From assembly GCA_003254925.1 (NCBI GenBank), contig QANZ01013516.1, positions 8,308 to 72,307 of the forward strand: DNA of 64,000 nucleotides. Direction: 5' to 3'. Positions 37,203 through 48,758 of this stretch are shown one piece after another. Origin of the DNA: Chamaecrista fasciculata (Eukaryota > Streptophyta > Magnoliopsida > Fabales > Fabaceae). Both the position numbers and the translations under genes were made by a program. Every line of letters begins with the position of its first letter. The first letter of the stretch is position 1. Under the pieces are notes generated by a model. It saw nothing but the letters and a program-made list of their open reading frames with translations, was not told the origin of the DNA and ran no database searches.

Positions 37203-38738
37203 GGGTGCGTTTGAATTAAAAGTTAAGTTAAAGGAGGATAAAGGAATGGGGGAGGTAATAAAGGAGAGGTAAAGGATTTGTGTTATAAAGGAGGTTTTTA
37301 GTAAATTGTGTTTGGGAAAATGAGAGATAAAGGAGGAATTATGATGTGAAATTATTTTAAAGGGTATGTAATGATTGTGGTGGGTTGAAATAATAGTATT
37401 GGTATTTTAAATTTGTATAGGGGTAAAAATGGTAAAAATAAAGGAGGATAAAGGAGTGTTGTTTTTTTGTTTGTTTTGGTGTTAGTAAAGTGATATGAGT
37501 AATGATTGCCTCGAAATTTGTGCTAAAGGAGAAAGTTAATAAAAGAGATTTTTGGAGTGATAAGGTAAAGGAGGATGGAGGTGTCAATGTGGGACCAAAA
37601 TGTAATTTTTGAGTACTGAATTGTAAACTTTTAGGGACTAGATTATATATTTTTCCTGTTTACTGTCTTTTAATTTTATTTTAAAATTTTGATACTACAA
37701 AAAATATTACCTATGTATATAATAGAGAAGGGACCAAAATTTATATTTTCTGGGGTATGAATTATATATTTTTCTAAATTTTCTTCTTCAGTAGTTGCAG
37801 AACAAAAAGTATTAGACTATTAGCCATATATATACAGAATGATGGACCAATATGTATATTTTTTACACTTCAAAAAATATTACTTATATATATACTGGAG
37901 GAATGACCAAATTGTAAAGTCTTAGGGAATGAATTATATATTTTTTTCCCATTACTGTTTTTTAAATATGTTCATAAATTTTTAAACCACAAAAAATATT
38001 ACCCATATATATACTGTAGGAGGGACCAAAACCTATATTTTTGGGGTCTTGATTATATATTTAACTCATTGATCAAAATGTAAATAACATGGACTTAATA
38101 ATTTTATTTTAAATTTTTACTCTAAAAAATATTATTAAATAATTGAAAAATAGAGGAAGGAATACGAATATATCAAAAATTATAGGCCAAAGTCCTATTT
38201 TGGTCCCTCAGTTATGCTCCATGTTCCAAATTGGTCCCTCAGTTATTTTTTGTTCCATATTGGTCCCTCAGCTATATATTTTGATGACTCAAGTATTGAC
38301 TTATTAAGTTAGCATTATTTTTTAAGTAAATTAATATAAATTATATATCTACACTATATTATATGTCTAAGGGTCTTCTGGTAGTCGGTCATTTAAAATT
38401 ATAGTATAAAATAAATTATTACATCATAATACATAAAATAAAATAATTTAAAATATATATACAAAAGAAAAACCCATCCCACGTCCATGTATCATCCCAT
38501 CCCACGTTCATGATGTATTATTCAAATAAAAACTATCCCACGTCGTCCATCTTTATTTTTTTTAGGCCAAAACGTGATTCATCTTCATTAACTTATAATA
38601 ACATATCTATCTTAATTTAAAATTTTTTTTCACCAATTTCAAATAATTTTTTCTGTTATTTTTTAATGTTCAATAAAAAATGAAAAGAAGTTATTTTATT
38701 AGTAAACTTTTTAACTAATATTTTGAGTATTTTAAAAT

Positions 38739-38792
<54 letters not shown>

Positions 38793-39115
38793 GAGTAAAA
38801 AAATAGTAAGAAAAGATGAAGGAGAGAGAAAGTTGTAAGGGTAATAAAAAAATATTTTTATATGCAATTTACAAATATGCCCTTTGAATATTTTATTATT
38901 TTATAGTAAAAAGTAGGTAATTATAGATAGTTGAGTAGGGATATGTTAGTAATTTTAGAAGATAAAGGAGAGATAAAGGAATGATAAAGGAGGAAAATAA
39001 AAGAGAGGGAGATAAATGTAAAACAAACAACATTTGTAACTGTAGCTCTGGTAGTAAAGGAGTACTGGGAGATAAAGAAGGATAAAGGAGGATAACGGAA
39101 TATCCAAACGCACCC
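37203..39115. mobile_element. Tourist/Harbinger-like element (TTA TSD)
   Basis: Ends GGGTGCGTTTGAA and TCCAAACGCACCC form an inverted repeat and TTA flanks both sides (37200-37202, 39116-39118), as for PIF/Harbinger-type elements. Subterminal AAAGGAGGATAAAGG phrases recur at both ends in direct orientation. The interior is non-coding, with repeated GGACCAAAAT phrases, (GA)n at 38744-38790 and AT-rich tracts. At 1.9 kb it is long for a MITE. Related sequence is at 30071-31472. Confidence 0.65.
38744..38790 (+). repeat. (GA)n microsatellite
   Basis: An uninterrupted GA dinucleotide run of about 47 bp inside the Tourist-like element. Confidence 0.97.
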
Positions 39116-39438
39116 TTAGTAGTCAATGTTAAAACTTTTCCCTTTACAAATGCATAAAGGTGGAGAACTTCATGTATGTAATAAGATTGGCTCTTGTGTA
39201 CTTGTTACTCAAAATTATAAAAACTCTCTTATTGTGTGCTTGAAGAGTAAACATCGGATTGAAAGAAATCTTCATGTAGACAATTATGCATGTTGGTGTG
39301 ATCTTTTTGCTTCATTATCTTCTAATATATATATTTTTTTAAGTTAACTAGAATAAAAAAAAAAAATTGAAGAAATTGTTGTGTCAATTGTGTGGACCCA
39401 TTTGGACATGGATAGAGGAGAACCCCACAAACGACGTT

Positions 39439-39446
39439 TATATAAA
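39439..39446 (+). promoter_or_regulatory. Probable TATA box of the ERF003-like gene
   Basis: TATATAAA lies 127 bp before the ATG and is followed at a suitable distance by a CT-rich leader (CTTTCCTTTCTCTCAAG). It is the best TATA match in the 200 bp upstream of the gene. Inferred from position only. Confidence 0.5.
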
Positions 39447-39572
39447 CCTCAACCCTTCACTTTCCTTTCTCTCAAGTCTCATCTCACAATCTCACTATAC
39501 ATTTCTTCATTTTTCATTCTCAAACAGAAAAAAAAACGTTTCAGAAACACGTTTCTGCTTTCACCCACCAAT

Positions 39573-40328
39573 ATGGTCAAACCTCAACAACGTTATCGTG
39601 GAGTCCGCCAGAGACATTGGGGCTCTTGGGTCTCTGAAATACGCCACCCTCTCTTGTAATAAATCACTCCCTCCATTCGAAACGTTTCTTTTTCTTTTCG
39701 CGTTTCGGTTTTCATAACACACAGCAAATTGCGGTTTCTCTTTCTACTTTTTCTCCTACATTTTTCTTGAGAGTAAAGAACTACATGATTTATAACATTT
39801 TTTAGAAGTATATATATGTATAGTACATAGAATTGAAAGAAACGTTTCTTTTGGAGTTGCAGGAAGACTAGAATCTGGCTAGGCACGTTCGAAACGGCAG
39901 AAGATGCGGCCCGGGCTTATGACGAAGCAGCAAGGCTTATGTGCGGCCCAAAAGCCCGAACTAACTTCTCATTCAGGCCCAATGGGCCCAATAACTCAGC
40001 TTCTTCTTCCGGGCTTCTATCGGCAAACTTAACAGCCAAGCTTCACAAGTGTTACATGGCTTCCCTTTCTCTTCAAATGAACAAATCAACCCACCAAAAG
40101 CATCCCCATCAACAACAACAAGAAGCCCAATTCACGGCCGGCAATGCCGGAGCGAGTTCCGGCCGGACGGGTTTTCGGTGGCCGGAGAATAGAGATGAGA
40201 CGGAGGAAGAGGAATTAGAGGAAGAGCAACAATATTGTCATGAAGCAGTGCTTCAAGATGATCACATTGAGCAAATGATTCAAGAGTTGCTTCATTATGG
40301 CTCAATTGAACTTCGCTCTCTTAATTAG
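39573..40328 (+). CDS. ERF003: AP2/ERF transcription factor, ERF003 type
   Basis: Two exons, 39573-39655 and 39863-40328, join through a GT-AG intron that splits a Leu codon, giving 182 aa. A single AP2 domain spans residues 7-64, with [20 protein letters not shown] and [19 protein letters not shown]. It is followed by the group motif [13 protein letters not shown] and an acidic C-terminus with [18 protein letters not shown]. The intron inside the AP2 domain at HPLL/KTR and the C-terminal motif mark the clade of Arabidopsis ERF003 (At5g25190, also called ESE3), close to the SHINE/WIN factors. Such proteins act in the nucleus and bind GCC-box-like DNA. ESE genes are reported to be ethylene- and salt-induced, but regulation here cannot be seen. 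The region between (Gln/His/Thr-rich, residues 100-125) is low-complexity. The ATG is the first in frame after the leader and fits relatives. Confidence 0.95.
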
Positions 40329-41325
40329 TCACTAAATTGTGTAATTATGTCATTTCCTTTAATAAAATATAAAAAAAAATTGTATGAACGAATAGTTAGT
40401 TGGAATGAAAGTTATGGGATTCCACTCTTTTGCTTGGAATTTTTTTTTTTTTTTATTTCTTTTATGAGACATTTCAGCTAAAATATAAGTTTACTCTAAA
40501 ATGGGTAGATATATAGTATACATTATATATATATATCTTATATTATATGGCTCCACCCCTTTCTGGTCGTCCACATTTTAAAACCATAGTACAAAATTCA
40601 TAATAAGAGAAAAATTATTATTTGATCCCTTCTTTTTTACTGAGTTAACGATTTAGTCTCTCATTTATTTTACATACATATTTGCGTGCCCNTTAGACAA
40701 ATTCTAAACTGCTTACCACTTAGAATGATACTAAACTGCTTACCAGTTAGACAAATTCTTCGTAGATGAAAAATGACAATTAGTATAAGTTATTTTTTTT
40801 TCTTTTTGGAAAAGAGATTACTCTAATATTGAATGTAAGTGACGTGCATTAAATTTAGGACCAAGGATCTTCTAATTTTTTTCTGTAAAGAAAGAGAGAG
40901 TTAAAAAAATTGAAAAACAATATATAACAAACAATGTATTGTATATAATTCACACTCTTATTTTATGGTCTTTCCAAATTTTATAAAAAATTACGGATCA
41001 AAATTTAAGAGAATTTAATCTTCAATTTTCGTGTCCACCACTTTAATTTGCAACAAAGTGATTTTTTTTTTTTTAAAAAAGGAACTACAAATTTCAATCA
41101 CTTCACCAATTAGTGGGCAAGCATGTGGAGCCATAATGTAAGTCAATCATATAAAAATGAAGCATTAGAAGAATATAATTCATATCTTCTACTTTTGTCT
41201 TCATATGGATCCTTAGCTTTTTGTTTGTTTATACATTGATGATAAAATTATCATTATGAACAGACAAAGGAGCTTTGGATTATACGGCACAAATTCAAGG
41301 GTTATTGCTTGATAAATTGTGTTGT
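40329..41325. other. 3' flank of ERF003-like gene
   Basis: Likely 3' UTR for the first 100-200 bp, then AT-rich sequence. Near 40685-40760 the phrase CTAAACTGCTTACCA-TTAGA occurs twice in tandem around the single ambiguous base at 40692, so local read support may have been poor. No gene was recognised. Confidence 0.4.
40692..40692. other. Single ambiguous base
   Basis: One n within GCGTGCCC-n-TTAGAC, next to a short imperfect tandem duplication. Confidence 0.98.
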
Positions 41326-41541
41326 TAGGGCACTCGTTAATGTGTATTAATTGTACTCGAATTTCTATTTTAAAAATGTAAATTTATCTTATAATTTTAA
41401 AGAAGTAATAATGCATCTTAGAATTTACCTCAGAATTTTCATATAAAGAGACAAAGAGTTATTACTTCTTTAAAATTCTGAAGTAAATTTACATTTTCAA
41501 AATTGAAATTCCATTTTTAGAGTGCAATTAATAATGCAATG
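41326..41541. repeat. Small MITE-like repeat, copy 2 of 2
   Basis: A relative of 11222-11425, sharing TAAAAATGTAAATTTA, AATTTTAAAGAAGTAATAAT and AGACAAAGAGTTATTAC, with complementary halves. It begins TAGGGCACTC. Confidence 0.6.
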
Positions 41542-41818
41542 TTTAAATTGGATATATGTATTCGGCCAAAAAAATAAATAAATTGTATATATGTACAAAT
41601 TGTAGAAATATAAAAATATATAAAGGTAAAATATTATATATATGTTGAAATATTTATTTTAAATTTTTACCTTATCTAAGTCTTAATATAAAAAATTGAT
41701 TATTATAAAGTTTGAAAATAAAATTCAGCTTTCAAAACCAACAACTCAAACCTGTGTCTGAGTTAAAGATTTTTTTCCTTTTTCTAAGTCCCAATATGAG
41801 GAAGGTATATACTTAATA

Positions 41819-42275
41819 GGCTAAAGTGCACTTTTGGTCCTATAACTTTGGAAAAGGTTTCAATTTGGTCCTATAACTTTTTTTGTTGCAATTTTGGTCT
41901 CATAATTTTGGAAAATGTCTCAATTTGGTCTCATAACTTTTTTTGTTGCAATTTTGGTCCCATAACTTTTGAAAACGTCTCACTGTTGGTCCCAATACTG
42001 ATTTTCATCCATTATCTGCCGCTAAAGATGATCTAACATACTGAGTTGGATGATGACGTGGCAAATATGGGTGAAGTTATAGGACGAATGGAAATCAACT
42101 TGGGATCAACGGTGAGATGTTTTTAGAAGTTATGGGACCAAAATTGCAATAAAAAAATTTATGGGACCAAATTGATACCTTTGCCAAAGTTATGGGACCA
42201 AAATTATAACAAAAAAGTTATGGGACCAAATTGAAACCTTTGCCAAAGTTATAGGACCAAAAGTGCAATTTGGCC
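41819..42275. repeat. Foldback element, family B copy 1
   Basis: It starts GGCTAAAGTGCACTTTTGG and ends CCAAAAGTGCAATTTGGCC. Each arm has three near-repeats of 'GGTCCCATAACTTTTTTTGT' type (left) and the complement (right). The loop holds CATCCATTATCTGCCGCTAAAG. The copy at 59862-60319 has the same layout and the same loop. It can form a hairpin with about 180-bp arms. Flanking 9-mers TACTTAATA and TATGTAGTA match only 6 of 9, so a Mutator-type TSD is not secure. Confidence 0.75.
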
Positions 42276-42415
42276 TATGTAGTATCATTCCTACACTTTT
42301 GGTATATATATAGTAGTAGGAGACGCATGATTCAACTTTCAACAGTAAACAACGGGATGTTCACACGCATAAAATATAAATCTAACGTCAATATAGAGAG
42401 AATTGGAGATAGTGA

Positions 42416-42467
<52 letters not shown>

Positions 42468-43465
42468 TTTAATATAACAAAAAGCTTTTTTGTTCTTTTT
42501 CTCACTTTCTTTTTCTATAGTTGATAATAGACCACATCACTTTTTTCTATATAACTATATTCTCCTTCTATCCTTTGTTCATCTCTTCTTTTTTTAAGCA
42601 AAAGGTTGTATATATATATATAACTTTTGACCCACTTACTTTATATTTATTTAATTTTTCCTCACATTTACATACACAATCCACACTAATATCCAAACAC
42701 AACTTCAATTCTTTTGTGGACACATAATGAATTGCATCAAAGTTTGTGTTTAATCATATTACACTTATCATTTTCCCTTTCTAGCTGCATCCTACATATA
42801 TATAAAAACCATGTTCACATCTCAAAATGTTTAACTCCTCACACTCTTTACACTATTCCTTCTCTATATATACCAATCAATTTTTCTAAAGAAAAAAAAA
42901 GAAGGAAAATGTGCTTTTATGGAGGCTAAAGTGAGAACAGAATTCTTTTTTTTTTTTTTTTGATAATAAGAACAGAATTCTTTAAAGTGATGCAATAGTA
43001 TACTCATTGCAAAGTGATATGGTTTAATAGCTAGAAGAACTAAATTCAAGTTCATACCATATATATAAGCTTATTTCTTTTTTTCCTCCAACTTTTTCTT
43101 CATCTATATATAAATAGTATCCTTCATCAATCTAGCTAAAGATTCATAAATAAATTCTATTAATTATAAAACATTAATAAATCAAGCATCACCAATTAAT
43201 TGTGATTAAATTTGTAAATATATATCAACGTGTGCGACATAGATAGTAAGGGGTTTGTGTTCCTTAACCATCTCCTCCCAAGCTTGATCCTTGGAGGGAT
43301 GAGAATGAAGTGTCATTTGTTGATAGGGTCGCCCATAATATTGAACCCTAAAGCATTTTGGGAATTAGTCACCAGGTTCGCTCTAGTGGATACTTGGTCA
43401 TAAACAAAAATATATATGAATATTAGTACACTTCGCTTAGTTCAAATACTTATTTATAACATTTA
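42276..43465. other. Intergenic with microsatellites, no gene seen
   Basis: Contains (TA)n followed directly by (TG)n at 42417-42467, CT-rich tracts, and poly-T/poly-A stretches. The segment 43240-43400 (GACATAGATAGTAAGGGG, then CTCCTCCCAAGCTTGATCC, GGTCGCCC) is less AT-rich and looks like old retroelement debris. I cannot place it. Confidence 0.4.
42417..42467 (+). repeat. Compound (TA)n(TG)n microsatellite
   Basis: A TA run of about 33 bp passes directly into a TG run of about 18 bp. Confidence 0.95.
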
Positions 43466-44186
43466 GGGTAAATTACACTTTGGTACCCTGTGTTTGGCCC
43501 TAATCCACTTTGGTACCTTGTGGTTTAAAAAGTGACACTTTAGTACTCTGTGGTATTCTCTGTTAACACTTTGGTACCCCGAGCATTGATTCCATTAAAA
43601 AACTAATGGAAATTGAGATCAAAACTAACTTCAATATCCCAAAAGTTTTATTTCTTTGCAATAAAGTCTTTTTCTTTTTATAATAGGATCAAAATATATG
43701 AAAAAAAATAAACAAATCAAAGTTTTAATCAATTTCAGCCCAAAAATAAGGAACACTCGATTTTTCTTCTTTTTCTCACTCAATGATGCTGAAATTTCTG
43801 GGTTTTTGAAGAGGGTGGGATTAGAGCAGATCGAAAAAACAGATCAGGAACACAACAGATAGGAAACAGCAACGCACAAAGTAGAACAGAACCACACCGC
43901 ACGTATCATCGAGTGAAGAAAAATCGAGAGTGTTCCTTATTTCTTGTTGAAATTGATTAAAACTTCGATTTGTTTATCTTTTCTTGCGTTTTGATCCTAT
44001 TATAAAAGGAAAAGGACCTTATTGCAAAGAAATAAAACTTTTGGGATATTTAAGTTAGTTTTGGTCTCAATTTCTGTTAGTTTTTTAACGGAATAAAAGC
44101 TCGTGGTACCAAAGTGTTAACACAGAATACCACAGGGTATCAAAGTGTCACTTTTTAAACCACAGGTATTAAAGTGTAATTTACCC
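43466..44186. mobile_element. Mutator-type MITE (9-bp TSD TAACATTTA)
   Basis: Ends GGGTAAATTACACTTTGGTA and TTAAAGTGTAATTTACCC are inverted, and a perfect 9-bp duplication TAACATTTA lies at 43457-43465 and 44187-44195. A 9-bp duplication is characteristic of Mutator-like elements. Arms of about 330 bp are complementary, including ATCAAAACTAACTTCAATATCCC-type and TGTTCCTTATTTCTT-type segments. The loop near 43800-43900 (GGGTGGGATTAGAGCAGATC) is less AT-rich and unpaired, possibly captured sequence. It is non-coding. Confidence 0.88.
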
Positions 44187-44195
44187 TAACATTTA

Positions 44196-45422
44196 AATAT
44201 ATTTTAGCCAATTCAATTAGAGTAATATTGGTCAAAACATATGAAAGAAAATAAAAATATTAGGAACTTTAAATGTCATTTTTTTGGGCCAAATTATTAA
44301 ATGCCATGTTGGCTCTTCTTTTAAAGGTAAAATAATACTTATTAAAAATTGTCAAAATCCTTAATTCAATTAATTTTTCTTCCATGAATTATTGAATATA
44401 TATATATATATATATAATATGACAAAAAAGTTTATGCTTTGGCTAGCTAGCAACGTAACTTTGATTATGTGCATGGGTTGGTCCTACATGCTTACCTTTG
44501 GTTCCAACATAGAAGGCCCATATGTCCCTATTGGCATGGAATGATGAATCACAAAATCTTAGAATTAATTAATAAATCATAGCAAATCACATGAAAGACT
44601 ATCATAGAGAGATAGAGTAGTAGTGTCAAAAATTGTAGCTGGTGATCACATATATTAAACCTTAAAGTGCACATTTCCAACTATATGAGATTACATTTTC
44701 ATTTATCTAGATTTGTCATATATATTATATTATATTTGGATTAATAATTAAACATCAAATGAATAATGCTAACAAGATTTCAATGTGTAAAATAGTTTCA
44801 TATTTTTGCACCATGTACACAAATTTTAAAGTGACACATACACCACTTAATTGTTGAGAATATCAACAACTTAATGGATTAAAACTGGTCAATAACATCC
44901 AACACCATTAATATATATATATATAATCCATTTCTCCATGTGAAATGTGTCATGTGATGAGATTTTCATTACTTCTTCAGTTTATCTACTACTATTTTGA
45001 TTTGAATTTTTTCGTTTTTTTAATTGAAATTGATGAAACTAAAAAGGTGGGTAGGATGAGGAAAAACATTCCACTAATCTATAACCTCACATGCTTATAA
45101 TTATTGTTCATATATTTGGTTATTGATATTGTTCCCCACAATACCATTTATATAAGCACATATTAATTTGAAAAGCCTAATGACATTACTATATGAAAAC
45201 AATATATTTCAGCGTAGTGAAAATAATTCTCTTATCACAAAAGAAAAAGATGCTACAAAGAAATTAATATGTATATATATATGATATCATGTTTGTCTTG
45301 GGCTTTAATGTGCTTTGACCTAGCTATATCATATATTTGGTTTAATCTGGCTCACTAATATTTATCGAATTCTAAAAGAGTACAATATAATTCAATACTG
45401 GAAGAAAAATGGAGAAATATGG
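44196..45422. other. AT-rich intergenic region, no gene seen
   Basis: AT-rich sequence with several short (TA)n runs (44397-44416, 44911-44925, 45271-45282) and no frame or motif that I recognise. Confidence 0.4.
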
Positions 45423-45430
45423 ATGTCACC

Positions 45431-46063
45431 TAGGGCTCTTCAAATCCTATCCAATCCAAATTCAATCCATCAATCCAATCCAAACCGATTAAAACCAACT
45501 AAAACCAATCATCTAATCAGTTGAATTGGATGAAAAAAGATGAAAATCGATTAGTTCGATTCGGTTGGTTTTGAGAACCAAAAACCGACCGAACCAAACC
45601 GAACCATATTAATAATTTAATTAAATATTATTTATATTATATTAAATAAAAAAACATCCATATCTCTAAACTTAATTTCTTCATTTTTTATTTTTCATTA
45701 TTTAGTCGTCACTCACACTCAAACTTAGTCACTTTTTATTTCACAATTCATAATTTTACATTTCATCCTTCCTTCATCACTTCATCTTCAACCTTCATCC
45801 TTCATCACAATTTACAGTTTCTAATATTTTCTTATATTTTCTAGATTTTTATATATTTTGTATTTTTTTTAGATTTTTCACTTAATGAATATATAGAAAA
45901 CCGATTAACCGATCCAATCTAAACCGATTAAAGTCGGTTTGGATTTGTTCGGTTGGCTTAAAAAGACTCGATTGATTGGATGGCTTTACTTGTCATCCAA
46001 TTTGTTCGGTTCGGTTGAAATAAAATGTCAAAACCGATCCAAACCGAAGTTTGAACACCCCTA
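45431..46063. mobile_element. hAT-type MITE 5 (TSD ATGTCACC/ATGCCACC)
   Basis: A 633-bp element with ends TAGGGCTCTTCAAA and TTTGAACACCCCTA (imperfect inverted repeat) and 8-bp flanks ATGTCACC (45423-45430) and ATGCCACC (46064-46071), 7 of 8 identical. The interior carries AACCGA/TCGGTT repeats in both orientations (45480-45610, 45895-46050), giving a hairpin with an AT-rich middle. Its ends match hAT MITE 4 (24582-25145), though the repeat motif differs. Confidence 0.8.
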
Positions 46064-46071
46064 ATGCCACC

Positions 46072-46564
46072 ATCCCATCAAATATATATGAGATTTATGT
46101 AAAAAAAAAAAAAAGGAATTTTGACTTCAAAAAAGGTAGCAATTCCCTTTGGAGTTTGGACAAAAAATACTGTTGCTTTAAGCCATTGGGCCAGAGAGTA
46201 TTAGTGACCCTGGCCTTTTTTAAAAAATAAATATGGTATGGGCCACCATCATTTTATACCCAAACAAGAGTTTTATTAATGACTTTCTTAGAATTTGAAT
46301 GGTTTTTTTTTTTGATAAATTTGATTAATTAATTTTAATTCGTGTAATGTATTAATTAATTTTAATTCGTGTAATGTATTTTATGAATATCATACGGCAT
46401 AATTAGACACTTAGAAATACGATTACTAAATATAATTTGTCTATCTCTTGGAAGGAACAAAAGAGTAATTTAGTCTCCATACAAAAAAAAAAAAAGAGTA
46501 ATTTAATCAACTTGTTACAATGCCAAATCAGAGATTAGTGTTTATGTCGGAAATGGATCATCTA
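46072..46564. other. AT-rich spacer
   Basis: Contains a direct duplication of GATTAATTAATTTTAATTCGTGTAATGTATT-type sequence at 46323-46380 and an interrupted foldback that continues after the solo LTR at 46570. No gene was recognised. Confidence 0.4.
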
Positions 46565-46569
46565 GAGTT

Positions 46570-47103
46570 TGATGAACTAGGTTCTGGCCGGAGTCATTAC
46601 CTGGTTCAGATGAGGCAACTCTTGGTTATGTGCTCAATAATGTCAATTGACTGAGAATAGAGCGTACCTTTGCCAGTGTGGAGGGCTAACCTTTTATATT
46701 GGCTGAGGTCAATCTGGTGTAATCTCTCCATAAATGTTTGGATATTTGATTGTGATTATTGCTGATCTGATTGTGGTCCTTGGCTCCCATGTAACTTTCT
46801 TATTTGTATAAGGTGCCTTGATGGCCAAGGCAAGATCCATGGGAAGGATCTCTGAGTGATTTGTCTTGATTGTCAATGGATCTTGGTTGATCCTTGATTG
46901 ATTCTTGATTGACTGAGGAAATGTTTCCTTATTCATCGCGGTCTTATGCTCCGGAGCGCCCATGCCCTACACGGTTACGGGCGTCCTTGCCTTAGCGAGG
47001 TTAAGGGCGTTCTCGCCCTTACAACCCACCTTGTGGGGTATGGCGTGCTAGGCCAAGGGCATCTTGTGCCAATTGGGCCTTCTAATTATTGGGCCTATTA
47101 TCA
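46570..47103 (-). mobile_element. Solo LTR, family 2 copy b (TSD GAGTT)
   Basis: A 534-bp LTR with plus-strand ends TGATGAACTAGG...GGCCTATTATCA and a perfect 5-bp duplication GAGTT at 46565-46569 and 47104-47108. It shares TCATTACCTGGTTC, GATGAGGCAACT and GCGTACCTTT with the copy at 36103-36779. A promoter-like AATATAAAAGGTTAGC reads on the minus strand near 46688-46703. No internal region adjoins. Confidence 0.9.
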
Positions 47104-48285
47104 GAGTTCTTTTCTCTACATTTCTTATAGAGTTGGAGAGAGAAAGGAAGAGAAAATGTGAATCTCATATATTTATTTCATAAATCCATATTTTCTCTTT
47201 CTTCTTCCTTTCTCTTTCTAACTCCACAAGAAATGCGTAGAAAGGAACTTTAGATAATCCAATCCCGTTTATGTCAGCCTATTTTTCTCTTTCTATCATG
47301 AGAGAGAGAGAGAGATGCCACCGCAAAGGGACACGTCACAGCTAATAGATGGAAGTGACGGATTGTGACAGTACGACCTATTTGAAACAAATTACAAATT
47401 TAATGGATCAAAATGAAAATTTTGAAATATCTTATATCAAAATATAAACTATATATATAGGAACAATTTGAGCATTCAATAAAAAAAACATATGACCGCA
47501 TTGTACTATTTGCATTTGTTTTGTTTTTATTTTAAGATTAACTTAATGGTAAGGTTCTTGGAATTAAAGCTGATGAATTTATCAATTTAGTCTTTAAAAG
47601 ATGCAATTAAAATTAATTTAACTCTTTTGTTAAGATGGTAATTCAAATTTTGAAGGCCAATATAATTTTTTAACATCGATTATTTAGTATATATAATGTC
47701 AACAAACTTTGGAACTACATTAGATTTGTTATTAAATTTTAGCTAGTATCTTTAATAAAAGTACTAATTGATGGCAATTACAACTTTCGAAAACCAAAAC
47801 TTCTAATAACTTTTAGAGACTAAGATAAATCAAACATCTTTTGGGGACTAGGTCATTAATTTATTCTTGAAAAAAACATTCTTTTCATCTCCACACTTCA
47901 CACCATTTATCAATTTCGTTCTTAATGTCTAACATTTTGATTAATTTTATCTTTTACTCTTACTTTAATCAAATATTAACAACGGAATCTACGTAACTAA
48001 TGACATGTATTGTAAAATTAATAGAAAAATAAATTAAACTCAAATTCTAACTCATTAAAATAACAAGATGAAGTCTGTTATTCATTTATTGAAAAAAGTT
48101 AGTCAAATGATAAAATTGATCAAAATATAAAACATTGGGAACAAAATTAACCGCAAAAAATGTTGAAGACGAAATTGACAATTGGTGTAAAATTTGAAGA
48201 TTAAAATGATGCTAATGAAAAAAAAAAAGAAAAGATGAAAAATGTCGAATATATAAAGAAAGAAAACGAAAAAAAAAAAAAGGAA
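47104..48285. other. Intergenic upstream of the H+-ATPase gene
   Basis: A foldback arm (GAGTTGGAGAGAGAAAGGAAG pairing with CTTCCTTTCTCTTTCTAACTC) lies at 47122-47225. The GAGTT target of the solo LTR is inside or next to this foldback, so the LTR probably inserted into it. The rest is AT-rich with tttagtc/gactaa tracts. Confidence 0.45.
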
Positions 48286-48305
48286 NNNNNNNNNNNNNNN
48301 NNNNN
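48286..48305. other. Assembly gap (20 N), probably false
   Basis: The 23 bases before the gap (AAAACG, thirteen A, GGAA) are identical to the 23 bases after it. This looks like two contig ends that overlap but were not merged, so the true gap may be negative in size. Confidence 0.9.
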
Positions 48306-48758
48306 AAAACGAAAAAAAAAAAAAGGAAGACCACCACTAATCATCACCACTCTCATTCGTTTTCAAAGTGAACGAAATAACTGAATTTCCATATAAAGAA
48401 AAAGAGGCGAATGAGGAAGTTGGGGTTATAATTGTTAAGATTAGAAAGGCAAGAGATGAATGAAAGAAGTGAGCTATAGCGAAGAAAAAGGAGTGGGAAT
48501 GAGTGATTTTAGAGAGAAGAAAACGAATCACACAAACAACACTAACCATATTCAAGCAAACATAACATATATATACACATTCCCACGAACTCTCTATTAA
48601 GTGATGAGCATCAAAATAACTCACTAACACATTTATATTTCATTCTCTGTAAAAATAAACACATACATAAATCCATATATAAATAACAATAATAAAAAAA
48701 TTATACTAATACTGTGAATTAACAATTTAACATCATATACTCTTAGCTCCCACCAACA
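48306..48758 (+). promoter_or_regulatory. Probable promoter and 5' UTR of the H+-ATPase gene
   Basis: A TATA-like ACATATATATACAC lies at about 48564-48577, some 185 bp before the ATG, followed by an A-rich leader. The context before the ATG (CCACCAACA-ATGG) is a favourable plant start. The exact transcription start cannot be seen. Confidence 0.4.

Noticed and set aside
39367..39717. 116-codon frame overlapping the ERF exon 1
   Set aside because: A shadow in another frame; the AP2 domain is in the frame starting at 39573.
43240..43400. Possible gene fragment or RNA gene
   Set aside because: It is less AT-rich than its surroundings, but I found no tRNA-like box, conserved frame or splice structure.
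48306..48758. 97-codon minus-strand frame upstream of the H+-ATPase
   Set aside because: It has hydrophobic, His/Ser-rich composition without family features and lies in the promoter region of the H+-ATPase gene.
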